Source: Chloroflexota bacterium
GTDB taxonomy: Bacteria; Chloroflexota; Limnocylindria; Limnocylindrales; CSP1-4
Length of the DNA: 38,489 nt
Direction: 5' to 3'
NCBI GenBank assembly: GCA_025935655.1
Contig: JAICUV010000002.1
Location: 1 to 38,489 of the forward strand
A model generated the notes under the pieces. That model saw only the letters and a list, made by a program, of their open reading frames with translations, had not been told where the DNA came from and ran no database searches. Each line of letters starts with the position of its first letter. The first letter of the stretch is position 1. Position numbers and translations under genes: made by a program. Positions 23,331-31,377 of this stretch are shown here, in pieces.

Positions 23331-24813
23331 CGGGCTCCTCGCTGCTGGTGCGGGCACGGCGGGTCGGCTTGCGGCCGGCCATCCACGCGGCGCGCTCGTC
23401 GTCGGACAGGCTGCCCCAGTCGTCCGGGGCGGCGTCCGGGTCCAGCGGTTCCTGGGGCGGGCGCAGGTCCTCCGGGACGTGGATCAGGTTGAGGCGCAGC
23501 CGGTACCAGGCGTAGGCGCGTCCGCGCATCGCGGTCTCGATGACGTCCGCGGGCTCCAGGTGTGCGGCGGCCTCCGGGTGGCGGGCCTTCCAGCGCTCCA
23601 GCCCCTCGTAGACCTCCGCCCTGGTCGGGGCGCGCCCGAGCTCGATCACCGGGATGCTCGACTTCCGGCGACCCGTGGGCGACGGCCGAGATCCCTCCCA
23701 CTCGGTGGTCAGGCCGGCGTTGGGGTCACCCGCGGCGACGGCGGCCGCACGTTGCTCCGCGACCTCGGGCGGGGGACCGCCGTCCTTGCCCCTGCCGGCG
23801 TATTCGTCCGGCTTGCGGCGCATCCTGGAGGGCTGGACGCGGGGCGGCTCGCCCTCCTGCTTGGCGTAGTTCGGGGGCCACGGGGCGTCGCCCTCGCCCT
23901 CCGCCTCGTGGCGCGCCGAGAGCTCCAGGAGGGCGTCGAGCGTGCCCACCGCCTCGTCGATGCCCGCCCCCGCGTCGCCCCGCTGCGCGTAGATCGCGGG
24001 CACGGTGGCGAGGGTGAAGTCCTCCATGACGACGTGCGGCACCTCGTCCCAGCGGAGCGGGAACGAGACCCGGGCGTCTGGCGTGGGCCGCACCGAGTAC
24101 GCGGAGGCGACGGTCCGGTCCTTCGCGTTCTGGTTGTAGTCGAGGAACACGCCGTGGCGCTCCTCCTTCCACCACTTGGAGGTCGCGATCGCCGGCGCCC
24201 GCCGTTCCACGTCCCGGGCGAGGGCCAGCGCGGCGCGACGGACCTGCGGGTACGTCCAGCGGGGCTCGATCCGGACGTTGACGTGGATTCCCCGCGAGCC
24301 GGAGGTCTTGGGCCAGCCGGTCAGGCCCACGGCCACGAGCGACTCCTGGACGACGAGCGCGACCTCGCGCACCTGCGACCAGGGCACGCCCGGGACCGGG
24401 TCCAGGTCCACGCGCAGCTCGTCCGGGTGGTCGAGGTCCTCCGCGCGGACCGGGTGCGGGTTGAGGTCCATGCAGCCCAGGTTCGCGATCCAGGCGAGGC
24501 CCGCGGCTTCGTCCACGACGAGCTCGTCGGCGGTCCGGCCGCTCGGGAACGTCAGCGTGGCGACGCGCATCCAGTCCGGCTTGTTGTCCGGCGCCCGCTT
24601 CTGGAAGAACGGCTCCTTCTCGGCGCCGTCCACGAAGCGCTTGAGCGCCATCGGCCGGCCGCGCACGCCGGTGAGGGCGCCGTCGGCGACCGCGAGGAAG
24701 TACCGGACGAGGTCGAGCTTCGTGTGCCCGGCGCGCGGGAAGTAGACCTTGTCAGGGTTGCTGATCGACACCTCGCGGCCGCCGATCTCGAGGATCTCCT
24801 TGCGGGACGGCAT
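23323..24813 (-). CDS. LigD-type primase-polymerase with unusual C-terminal extension
   Basis: The polymerase of bacterial non-homologous end joining, an archaeo-eukaryotic primase-fold enzyme that fills or extends broken ends, favouring ribonucleotides. 496 residues. The Pol domain (about 12-300) keeps the metal-binding pair in RVDLDP (Asp136, Asp138), SGSRGIHVNV (His177) and VFLDYNQNAKDRT (Asp224). After it comes about 195 residues, with PNYAKQEGEPPRVQPSRM, a charged linker, then a helical region with APTRAEVYEGLERWKARHPEA and a basic end, not seen in a plain LigD Pol domain. There is no ligase or phosphoesterase domain. ATG at 24813 has TAGGAT 6 nt upstream. It sits 17 bp after the large fusion gene and overlaps the SnoaL-like gene. 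Confidence 0.92.
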   Translation of the reverse strand: MPSRKEILEIGGREVSISNPDKVYFPRAGHTKLDLVRYFLAVADGALTGVRGRPMALKRFVDGAEKEPFFQKRAPDNKPDWMRVATLTFPSGRTADELVVDEAAGLAWIANLGCMDLNPHPVRAEDLDHPDELRVDLDPVPGVPWSQVREVALVVQESLVAVGLTGWPKTSGSRGIHVNVRIEPRWTYPQVRRAALALARDVERRAPAIATSKWWKEERHGVFLDYNQNAKDRTVASAYSVRPTPDARVSFPLRWDEVPHVVMEDFTLATVPAIYAQRGDAGAGIDEAVGTLDALLELSARHEAEGEGDAPWPPNYAKQEGEPPRVQPSRMRRKPDEYAGRGKDGGPPPEVAEQRAAAVAAGDPNAGLTTEWEGSRPSPTGRRKSSIPVIELGRAPTRAEVYEGLERWKARHPEAAAHLEPADVIETAMRGRAYAWYRLRLNLIHVPEDLRPPQEPLDPDAAPDDWGSLSDDERAAWMAGRKPTRRARTSSEEPDA

Positions 24814-24819
24814 GTGCGG

Positions 24820-24825
24820 ATCCTA
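24820..24825 (-). promoter_or_regulatory. leaderless-type -10 of the polymerase gene
   Basis: TAGGAT on the minus strand ends 6 nt before the ATG, and lies just past the stop codon of the preceding fusion gene. There is no Shine-Dalgarno site. Confidence 0.5.
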
Positions 24826-24830
24826 GGCGG

Positions 24831-27800
24831 TCACGTCCGGACGATGTGCAGCCGGCCGCGGCGCTCGAACCGGTAGCCCGGCCGCCCGCTGAAGTACTCG
24901 TGCACGGCCGTGCGGCAGCCGGACCACGTGTCGTAGTCGTCGACCACGATCCGACCGCCGATCGCCAGCAGGGGCGCGATTCGGGTCAGACAGGTCATCG
25001 TGGAGGCATACCAGTCGCCGTCGAGGTGCGCGAAGGCGACGGGCTCGTCCAGGACGAGCGTGTCCTCGAACCGCCCCTGGACGAGGTCCACGTTGCTGGG
25101 CCCGACCGGCAGCCCGTGACGCACGAAGGAGTCGGTCACCTCCGCCAGGAGCTCGTCGCGGTAGCCGTAGTAGGTGTCTCCGCCGACGCCCTGGGAGCGA
25201 CCGGCGACGATCGTGGCGTAGCGCTTGTGGACGTCCTCGCCGTCCTTCTCCGACGGCGGCGGGATCATGCCGAACACGTCGTAGACCTTCATCCGCCGCC
25301 CGGGTGCCTTGGCGGCCGCGAGCGTGATCGCCGAGCCGCCACGCGCCGTTCCTGCTTCGATCACGAGGCCCTCGATCCCGTCCGCCTCGACGGCCTGGAC
25401 CATCGCGGCGAGCGTCCGAAGGCTCGTGACGTCGAGATAGCTCAAGTGCTCGGCGCGGACGCCCGCGATGACGCGCTCGATCTCGGGCCCGAGGGGGCTC
25501 GTCACCGGCCCGAGCTCGACCGGGTTGTGAAGCGAGCCCGCCGGTCCGATCCGCTCGTCGCCGCCCGCGGGCGCATCGCCCGCCCGCTCGCGCAACCGCG
25601 CCGCGACCTCGCGCCACCGCGTCTGCTCGAAGGTGAGCGCCGCGTCCCAGGGCTTGCCGAAGGACGCCCAGTGGATGAGCTTCGGCTCCGCCACGTCCTC
25701 CAGCACCGGCATCACGTTCCACCGGGGGTCCACGAGGCCGCGGCGCGGGCCGAGGTAGCCCAGCATCGTGTCCTGGTCGTGGAGCCCGTATCGCTCCACC
25801 CAGCCGAGATAGGTCGACGTGAATCGGTCGCGGCGCATGCGGTCGAGATCCATCACGAGGACGCCGGCGTTGAGCGCAGGGTGCCCGAAGCCGTGTGCGT
25901 GGCTCACCCGGCGGCGGAGCTCCGTCGCCAGGGGCTCCTCGAGACCGCGGCCGGCGCGCTGCCACTGGCTCGCCTCGCTCACGTTCGAGTCGCGTGCCGC
26001 GACGGGGAAGCCACCGAGATCTGTCGCCGCGAGCTCGCACACGTCGCCGAACATCAGCGTGTCGACGTCCAGGTACACGACCCGCGCCACCTCGGTCAGG
26101 ATGTCCGGCAGCAGCAGCCGGTCCATGGTCGAGACGGTGATGTGAGCGGGGACGCGTCGCGGCCTGCCGTCCGTCCCGCCGAAGCTGATGGTGTCGCACG
26201 GCAGGAACGTGATCGGCAGCGACGGGAAGGCGCCCGCGAGCCACGACTGGTACGCATCGCTGAGTCCCCGCGAGAGCACCCACAGCCGCAGCGGTCCGGA
26301 CGCGTTCGCGACGATGGACTCGATGAGCACCGCAGCCGGCGTCGTCAGGTTCTGGTCGTAGGCGAGGACGACATCGGTCACGGCGCCCGGGTCGACGGCG
26401 TCATGGGGCCCGAAGCGGCGCCTGGCGGCCGCGGTCACCGCCACGGCGGCCGCAACGTCGATCGTCGTGGGCTCGTCTTCGACGGGCTCCGCGAAACGCG
26501 CCTTCGCCTCCTCGACCCGGGCAGCCGTCAGCTCCCGCCACAGCTCGTACACCTCGGACGCCGTCGCGCCGCCGAGGATCCGCTCGAACACCGCGGCCGT
26601 GAGGTCGCGGATGCCCTCGCGCATCTCGTCGAGGCGGAGATCGCCCGGCTGCATGCCCGTCAGCCCCGCGAACCGCACGTCGCCGGGGTTCCGCGTCCGG
26701 AACTCCACCGGCACGCCGAGCGAGGTCAGCGGGAGGTACGCGTGGAGGCGGCCGGTCACGACCCGGTCGAGGTCGCGCTGATAGTCGGCGAGCGCTCGGT
26801 CCGCCGCGCGCAGGCCCTCCGCGGCGGTCAGGTAGCGGTACTCGTCCGACTGGTGCCCGTATGTCCGCACGGTCCGGGCGTTGCGGCCCGCGGCGCTCGG
26901 CGGCTGGTCGATGACGCCCACCGCGCCACCGCCGCGGTACGCCTCGGAGCGAGTCGGGAAGAGCGAGTCGACCGTCGACGTGAGACAGCCGCTGAAGAAC
27001 GCGTCGACGCCCGCGCCCAACAGGAGGAACACCGTCGTCCAGTCCCGGCAGCCGACCGGCCCGTGCGCGCGCAGGTACGCCAGCGCCGCGTCGCTGAGCA
27101 TGTCGAGCCGGTTGACGTGGAACGACAGGAACAGCGGCCGGATGGCCGGGTGGTAGGGGAAGTCGTACCGCAGGTCGAACAGCGAGTGCATGTGCCAGCC
27201 GAACGCGATCAGCCACGTTCCGTCCGGCACGTCGCGACCGGTGCTGAAGTCGCGGTCGACCGGGATGAGGTGCAGCGCGCCGCCGACGCCGGGGCGACGG
27301 AGGTCTGCCCTGACCCGACCCTGCAGCTCGGTCGCGACCTCCCCGAGGCCCCCCTCACCGGTGATCGTGACGTCGACGAGGCGCGCGATGTTGCCGACGA
27401 GGGACAGGGTCTGGATGTAGTCGCCGAGGTTCCCCGAGGTGAGCACGTGATCCGGGCTCTTGTAGTCGAGGATGCCGATGGGGATCGACCCGGGCGGCAC
27501 CTGCGCCGGCGCAGGCTCCAGCCATCGTTCGATGAGCGCCAGCGCGTAGCGACGCCGATCGTCGAGCTCGAGCGCCGGCCGTTTGCGGAGCTCCTCGACG
27601 AGCGCTGCGGTCGGTGCCCGGTGGCCCATGGCGAGGAACCGGCCGGCCAGGTCGACGGCCACCGCGGCATCCATCGATCGATCCGGCACCGACACCGCCA
27701 TCGCGACGGCGAGCCCGTCGTCGGTGCCGTCGGCCAGCGCCGCGTCCACGGCCTCCACCGGCACGGTCGCGGCGAGCGTGGCGGGGTCGAGGTCGCGGAA

Positions 27801-28313
27801 TCGCGCCCACGCGCGGTGGAGCTGGCGACGGCGGTGATGGAGGACCCCGTGGCCGATTGCCGAGGCGGTTGCGCCGCCCGGCAGTCGGCCGACGCCCTCG
27901 GCGAGCGACCAGGCGGCGTGGTGCTCGACCTGCTCGGCGAGTGCCGCGACCGCCGCTGCCGTCGCCCGCTCGAGCGACTCGCCGCGCTCGATCGCGTGGG
28001 CGAACACGGCCTCGGCATGGTGTCGGGCGGCGGTCTTGCGGATCCCGGGTCCGGCCGCTGCGTCGGGAGTCGCGGTTCCGTCGCGTCCGAGCACGGCCGT
28101 CGCCAGGCGCGTCCACTCGCCGACGTACCACGAGTCGGGGCGTCGGGCGCCGGATCCGCCGCGGGCCGCACGGCTGCCGCCGTCCCCTCGGCCCACGGTC
28201 GCGCCCAGCGTCGAGATCGCCTTCACGCGGACCCGGCGCAGCGCGCCGCCGCGCGTCTCCGCCCGGGACAGGTCGGCCAGGAGGTGGCGGATCCTGACCC
28301 GGCGTCCGCTCAT
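24831..28313 (-). CDS. three-domain fusion: pyruvyltransferase-like, GT8 glycosyltransferase, TylF-type methyltransferase
   Basis: A 1160-residue cytoplasmic protein, probably making or decorating a sugar. Residues 1-270 are Ala/Arg-rich helices with no fold I recognise. Residues about 278-560 resemble polysaccharide pyruvyltransferases, opening GILDYKSPDHV with GNLGDYIQTLS (294-304). Residues about 648-890 are a GT8 (LgtC-like) glycosyltransferase: start VLAYDQNLTTPAAVLIES, metal-binding DVD at 749-751 in VVYLDVDTLMFGD, NAGVLVMDLDRM (815-826), HDQDTML and HWASFGKPW. Residues about 940-1158 are a macrocin-O-methyltransferase-like domain with IEAGTARGGSA (985-995), AHLDGDWYAS (1096-1105) and VVDDYDTW. 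No membrane segments. The ATG at 28313 lacks a good ribosome site; GTG at 28391 would add 26 residues. Domain order and single frame are visible; activities are inferred. Confidence 0.88.
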   Translation of the reverse strand: MSGRRVRIRHLLADLSRAETRGGALRRVRVKAISTLGATVGRGDGGSRAARGGSGARRPDSWYVGEWTRLATAVLGRDGTATPDAAAGPGIRKTAARHHAEAVFAHAIERGESLERATAAAVAALAEQVEHHAAWSLAEGVGRLPGGATASAIGHGVLHHRRRQLHRAWARFRDLDPATLAATVPVEAVDAALADGTDDGLAVAMAVSVPDRSMDAAVAVDLAGRFLAMGHRAPTAALVEELRKRPALELDDRRRYALALIERWLEPAPAQVPPGSIPIGILDYKSPDHVLTSGNLGDYIQTLSLVGNIARLVDVTITGEGGLGEVATELQGRVRADLRRPGVGGALHLIPVDRDFSTGRDVPDGTWLIAFGWHMHSLFDLRYDFPYHPAIRPLFLSFHVNRLDMLSDAALAYLRAHGPVGCRDWTTVFLLLGAGVDAFFSGCLTSTVDSLFPTRSEAYRGGGAVGVIDQPPSAAGRNARTVRTYGHQSDEYRYLTAAEGLRAADRALADYQRDLDRVVTGRLHAYLPLTSLGVPVEFRTRNPGDVRFAGLTGMQPGDLRLDEMREGIRDLTAAVFERILGGATASEVYELWRELTAARVEEAKARFAEPVEDEPTTIDVAAAVAVTAAARRRFGPHDAVDPGAVTDVVLAYDQNLTTPAAVLIESIVANASGPLRLWVLSRGLSDAYQSWLAGAFPSLPITFLPCDTISFGGTDGRPRRVPAHITVSTMDRLLLPDILTEVARVVYLDVDTLMFGDVCELAATDLGGFPVAARDSNVSEASQWQRAGRGLEEPLATELRRRVSHAHGFGHPALNAGVLVMDLDRMRRDRFTSTYLGWVERYGLHDQDTMLGYLGPRRGLVDPRWNVMPVLEDVAEPKLIHWASFGKPWDAALTFEQTRWREVAARLRERAGDAPAGGDERIGPAGSLHNPVELGPVTSPLGPEIERVIAGVRAEHLSYLDVTSLRTLAAMVQAVEADGIEGLVIEAGTARGGSAITLAAAKAPGRRMKVYDVFGMIPPPSEKDGEDVHKRYATIVAGRSQGVGGDTYYGYRDELLAEVTDSFVRHGLPVGPSNVDLVQGRFEDTLVLDEPVAFAHLDGDWYASTMTCLTRIAPLLAIGGRIVVDDYDTWSGCRTAVHEYFSGRPGYRFERRGRLHIVRT

Positions 28314-28430
28314 CGCGTGGGCCGCCGCCGGGGCGTGGGATCGGCCTGCCGTGCCGAACAACGCGATCCCGTCGGAAGACGCACCTGCCACCTCTGCTTG
28401 GGCCGCGGCGATCCGACGGCTCGGTCGGAG

Positions 28431-28436
28431 AGTGTA
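28431..28436 (-). promoter_or_regulatory. candidate -10 of the fusion gene
   Basis: TACACT on the minus strand. Transcription would start near 28424, leaving a leader of about 110 nt to the ATG at 28313 or 33 nt to the GTG at 28391. No -35 was found. Confidence 0.4.
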
Positions 28437-28529
28437 CCGGTGGGTCCGTGACGGCTGCGTCAGCGCCGCCCGGGATCGTGCGCCGCCGCGCCGCGGACGA
28501 TGTCGATTCCGGCGGTCCGCGTTCGTCGC

Positions 28530-28535
28530 TACGAT
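28530..28535 (+). promoter_or_regulatory. candidate -10 of the YciI-sigma factor operon
   Basis: TACGAT, 45 nt upstream of the YciI-family ATG in the 267-bp divergent gap 28314-28580. A TTCCGG 17 bp upstream is a poor -35 match. Confidence 0.4.
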
Positions 28536-28580
28536 GCACGGGCCGGACGGGCCGGCCTGCTGGACCGGACAGGAGACCGC

Positions 28581-28928
28581 ATGCGTTACCTGCTGCTGAT
28601 CGCGAGCGAGCCGCCCGCCACCCCGCCGAGCGACGCGGACTGGGCCGCGATGCTCGAGCAGTACAACGAGTTCGGGGCGTGGGCCGGCGAGAAGGGCTGG
28701 GTGCTGGGGGGCGAGGCCCTGGAGGACGTGTCCACGGCAACGACCGTGAGCATCCGGGACGGGCAGCGGATCGTGACCGACGGGCCGTTCGCCGAGACGA
28801 AGGAGCACCTGGGCGGCTACTACGTCATCGACGTCCCCAGCCTCGACGACGCGATCGAGACGGCGTTCCGGATCCCGGGTGCGTCCATCGGCAGGATCGA
28901 GATCCGCCCGATCAAGGAGTTCGGCTGA
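28581..28928 (+). CDS. YciI/DGPF-domain protein
   Basis: A 115-residue single-domain protein of the YCII-related family. It opens MRYLLLIASEPPA and carries the diagnostic DGPFAETKEHLGGYYVIDV (about 74-92), so it belongs to the DGPF subgroup. This subgroup is a standard neighbour of ECF42-type sigma factors, and the sigma gene follows here. ATG at 28581 is preceded by AGGAGA at 5-10 nt. Its stop overlaps the CTG start of the next gene by 3 nt (CTGA). The molecular role of DGPF proteins is not settled; a ferredoxin-like fold enzyme or sensor is usually assumed. Confidence 0.93.
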   Translation: MRYLLLIASEPPATPPSDADWAAMLEQYNEFGAWAGEKGWVLGGEALEDVSTATTVSIRDGQRIVTDGPFAETKEHLGGYYVIDVPSLDDAIETAFRIPGASIGRIEIRPIKEFG

Positions 28929-30205
28929 GCGCAGCCCACGGCGAGGTCGTCGCGCGGGTCTTCCGCGAGGAGCACGGACGGGCCATCGCCACGCTGATCC
29001 GGGTCCTCGGCGACTTCGACCTCGCCGAGGAGGCGGTCGCGGACGCGTACGTCACGGCGCTCGAGCGCTGGCCGGCCGACGGCGTCCCGAACAACCCGGG
29101 GGCATGGATCACGACGACCGCTCGCAACCGTGCCATCGACCGGGTCCGCCGCGACCGCGTCTTCGCGGGCAAGGCGGCACTCGTGGCGCGTGACGCGGCG
29201 TTCGACGCCTCGGCCCGCCGGGGCGCGCTGCTGGCGGCGGTGGAGGACGAGATGCACCCGATCCCGGACGACCAGCTGCGCCTGATCTTCACCTGCTGTC
29301 ACCCGGCGCTCGCGCCCGAGACCGCCGTGGCGCTGACGCTGCGGACGCTGGGCGGGCTGACGACGCCGGAGATCGCCCGGGCGTTCCTCGTGCCGGAGCC
29401 GACGCTCGCCCAGCGGCTCGTGCGGGCGAAGAAGAAGATCCGCGACGCCGGGATCGCGTACGAGGTCCCCACCGGGGACCGCCTGGCCGACCGGCTGGAC
29501 GCCGTGCTGCGCGTGCTCTATCTCGTGTTCAACGAGGGCTACGACGCCTCGTCCGGGGACGCGCTCATCCGGCGCGACCTGTGTGCCGAGGCGATCCGCC
29601 TCGCCCGGGTCGTGGCGACGCTGATGCCGTCCGAGCCCGAGGCGCTGGGCCTGCTCGCCCTGCTGCTCCTCACCGACGCGCGGCGGCCGGCACGCGAGGG
29701 CCCGTCGGGCGAGCTCGTGCGGCTCGAGGACCAGGATCGTGGGCGGTGGTCGCGGCCGGCGATCGTCGAGGGTGCCGCGCTCGTCGAGCGTGCGCTGCGC
29801 ATGGGTCGCGTCGGGCCGTACCAGCTCCAGGCGGCGATCGCGGCCGTCCACGACGAGGCGCCGACGGCCGCGGCGACGGACTGGGCGCAGATCCTCGGGC
29901 TGTACGAGGTGCTCCTGCGCGTCGCCCCGTCGCCCGTCGTCGCGCTCAATCGCGCGGTCGCGGTCGCCGAGGTGTCGGGTCCGGCCGCCGGGCTGGCCGC
30001 GGTCGACGCCATGGCCGGCGACCCGTCGCTCGACGGCTACCGGTACTTCCACTCGGCGCGCGCGGATCTCCTGCGGCGCCTGGGGCGCTGGGCCGAGGCC
30101 GCGGACGCCTACGGGCGCGCGCTCGAGCTGGCCGAGAACGGCCCCGAGCGAGCGTTCCTCGAGCGCCGGATCGCGGAGGTCCGCGCTCGCGGGACCGCGG
30201 GCTGA
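28925..30205 (+). CDS. ECF42-type RNA polymerase sigma factor with C-terminal TPR-like domain
   Basis: A 426-residue alternative sigma factor. Region 2 (about 8-75) has VFREEHGRAIATLIR and DLAEEAVADAYVTALERWP, then PGAWITTTARNRAIDRVRR; region 4 (about 125-180) has GLTTPEIARAFLVPEPTLAQRLVRAKKKI. The rest, about 185-426, is the helical extension of this group, with RLDAVLRVLYLVFNEGYDASSG, PEALGLLALLLL and TPR-like ends WAEAADAYGRALELA. ECF42 members lack a classic anti-sigma factor and use the extension for control, as reported for the group. No ATG, GTG or TTG lies in frame near the expected N-terminus. The CTG at 28925, overlapping the upstream stop as CTGA with AAGGAG at 28914-28919, is the best start. 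Confidence 0.9.
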   Translation: MSAAHGEVVARVFREEHGRAIATLIRVLGDFDLAEEAVADAYVTALERWPADGVPNNPGAWITTTARNRAIDRVRRDRVFAGKAALVARDAAFDASARRGALLAAVEDEMHPIPDDQLRLIFTCCHPALAPETAVALTLRTLGGLTTPEIARAFLVPEPTLAQRLVRAKKKIRDAGIAYEVPTGDRLADRLDAVLRVLYLVFNEGYDASSGDALIRRDLCAEAIRLARVVATLMPSEPEALGLLALLLLTDARRPAREGPSGELVRLEDQDRGRWSRPAIVEGAALVERALRMGRVGPYQLQAAIAAVHDEAPTAAATDWAQILGLYEVLLRVAPSPVVALNRAVAVAEVSGPAAGLAAVDAMAGDPSLDGYRYFHSARADLLRRLGRWAEAADAYGRALELAENGPERAFLERRIAEVRARGTAG

Positions 30206-30449
30206 CACCGCCCGATGCGCCTCCGCCGCGAACGTGCCGGTGGGCGCCCGTGTCGGTCGGTCGACCGGGATCCGAAGGCACCGTCCATCGTGTCTGCGCG
30301 CGCGAGTCACGTCAGACTCGGATCGATGGGTCCGGTGCGTGATCCCGTCGTCGAACCCGCGTTTCGCGACGTGGGCACGCACAGGGGCGCGCGAGCGAGT
30401 CCGTGGCGACTCGGGAGCGGGCGACCCTTGCGCCACCACGGACGCGTGC
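30206..30449. other. gene-free gap with two matching inverted repeats
   Basis: 244 bp between the convergent sigma-factor and VOC genes. It holds two copies of CGAGTC-6 nt-GACTCG, at 30303-30320 and 30396-30413, 93 bp apart with different loops. No coding frame is convincing. The repeats may be weak terminators for the two converging transcripts or sites for a protein. Confidence 0.55.
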
Positions 30450-30836
30450 TCAGCCCGCCTGCGGGACCTCCGCCATGAGCCCGATGTTGTTGTCGTCCGG
30501 GTCCTTCGTGAACGCCATCCACAGCTCGTTCGTGCCGTCGCGATGGACGACGTGCGCCGGGTGCGTGAACACGACCCCGCGGCCCTCGAGCGCCGTGACG
30601 GCGGCCGCGATGTCCGGGACGCGGAAGTACAGCGTCGCGCGGCCGCGGAAGTCGGGCGCCTCGGGCTCGGCGAGGTAGAGGCGGACGCCGTCCGCGTCGA
30701 AGAACGCCATGTGCGGGAACGCGAACAGGAAGCGCATCCCCAGCGCGTCGCGATAGAAGGCCGTCGCCCGCTCCGCGTCGCGGACGGGGATCATGACCTG
30801 GCCGATCGTGGCCAGGCCGAACGTCGTCTCGGTCAT
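30450..30836 (-). CDS. VOC (glyoxalase/bleomycin-resistance) family protein
   Basis: A 128-residue vicinal-oxygen-chelate protein with two beta-alpha-beta-beta-beta units: IGQVMIPVRDAERATAFYRDALGMRF (about 11-36) and LYFRVPDIAAAVTALEGRG followed by WMAFTKDPDDNNIGLM. The final PDDNNIGLM fits the C-terminal metal/substrate strand (Asp-Pro-x-Gly-Asn in canonical members). Possible roles are a lyase, dioxygenase or antibiotic-binding protein; the sequence does not choose between them. ATG 30836 overlaps the MarR stop by 4 nt (ATGA), so both are made from one mRNA, under the MarR-linked promoter. A drug-resistance or detoxification role is inferred from the MarR and UvrA-like neighbours. Confidence 0.9.
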   Translation of the reverse strand: MTETTFGLATIGQVMIPVRDAERATAFYRDALGMRFLFAFPHMAFFDADGVRLYLAEPEAPDFRGRATLYFRVPDIAAAVTALEGRGVVFTHPAHVVHRDGTNELWMAFTKDPDDNNIGLMAEVPQAG

Positions 30837-31297
30837 CGGGAAGCCTCCGGTTCGAGGTGTTCGAGGACGTCGAGGGCGCGCTCGAGCGCGTCCAGCTGGT
30901 CGGGGGTGAGCGTGTCGAGGTCCGCGGCGAGGCGCTCGATGCGGCGGGCCCGGCCGCGCTCCATGAGCCGGCGTCCGTCCGGGGTCACCGTCAGGCGGAC
31001 CTGGCGGCGATCGCCCTCGACGGCGGTCCGGCCGACGAGCCCGTCCCGGACGAGGGCGTCCACGATCCGGGTCATCGTGGGCGTCGCGACGCCCTCCCGG
31101 CGGGCGAGCGCGCCGAGCGACTGCGGCCCGCCATAGACGAGCACGCTCAGGGCGGACAGGCGGGCGCCCGTGACGCCGTCCGCGCCGTCGTCGCGCGAGA
31201 TCCGCCGCAGCAGGTGGATCGCGGCCGAGTTGAGCCGGTTGGCGACCTCGACGTGGCGCTCCGCCGGCAGGTCCTCGGGGAGGGGACGACGCGGCAC
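30833..31297 (-). CDS. MarR-family transcriptional regulator
   Basis: A 154-residue winged-helix repressor-type protein, normally a dimer that is released from DNA by small aromatic or toxic ligands. The winged helix is at about 45-115: GARLSALSVLVYGGPQSLGALARREGVATPTMTRIVDALVRDGLV, with the recognition helix near TPTMTRIV and wing EGDRRQVRLTVTPDGRRL. Long helices at both ends form the dimer. GTG at 31297 has GGAG about 5 nt upstream; an ATG at 31308 is out of frame. The perfect palindrome 31322-31336 lies in its own promoter region, between it and the divergent UvrA-like gene, so autoregulation and control of both operons are likely. Confidence 0.93.
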   Translation of the reverse strand: MPRRPLPEDLPAERHVEVANRLNSAAIHLLRRISRDDGADGVTGARLSALSVLVYGGPQSLGALARREGVATPTMTRIVDALVRDGLVGRTAVEGDRRQVRLTVTPDGRRLMERGRARRIERLAADLDTLTPDQLDALERALDVLEHLEPEASR

Positions 31298-31321
31298 CGG
31301 ATCTCCATAGGGTGGCTAACT

Positions 31322-31336
31322 GGTAGCAATGCTACC
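31322..31336. promoter_or_regulatory. MarR-type operator palindrome
   Basis: GGTAGCAATGCTACC, a perfect 7-1-7 palindrome, lies in the 86-bp gap between the divergent MarR and UvrA-like genes, 25 bp before the MarR start. It also contains TTGCTA on the minus strand, a possible -35. Size and place fit a MarR dimer site. Confidence 0.75.
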
Positions 31337-31371
31337 GATCCGCCACCGGGTGTCAACCCGTCCGGCTGTGG

Positions 31372-31377
31372 CAGGAT
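31372..31377 (+). promoter_or_regulatory. candidate leaderless -10 of the UvrA-like gene
   Basis: CAGGAT ends 6 nt before the GTG start. A GTGTCA 16 bp upstream is a weak -35. There is no Shine-Dalgarno sequence. Confidence 0.4.

Noticed and set aside
24846..28451. A 1201-codon plus-strand frame opposite the fusion gene
   Set aside because: It is the mirror of a real gene, with Arg/Asp/Val-rich composition and no domain motif; the minus strand carries three recognisable enzyme domains.
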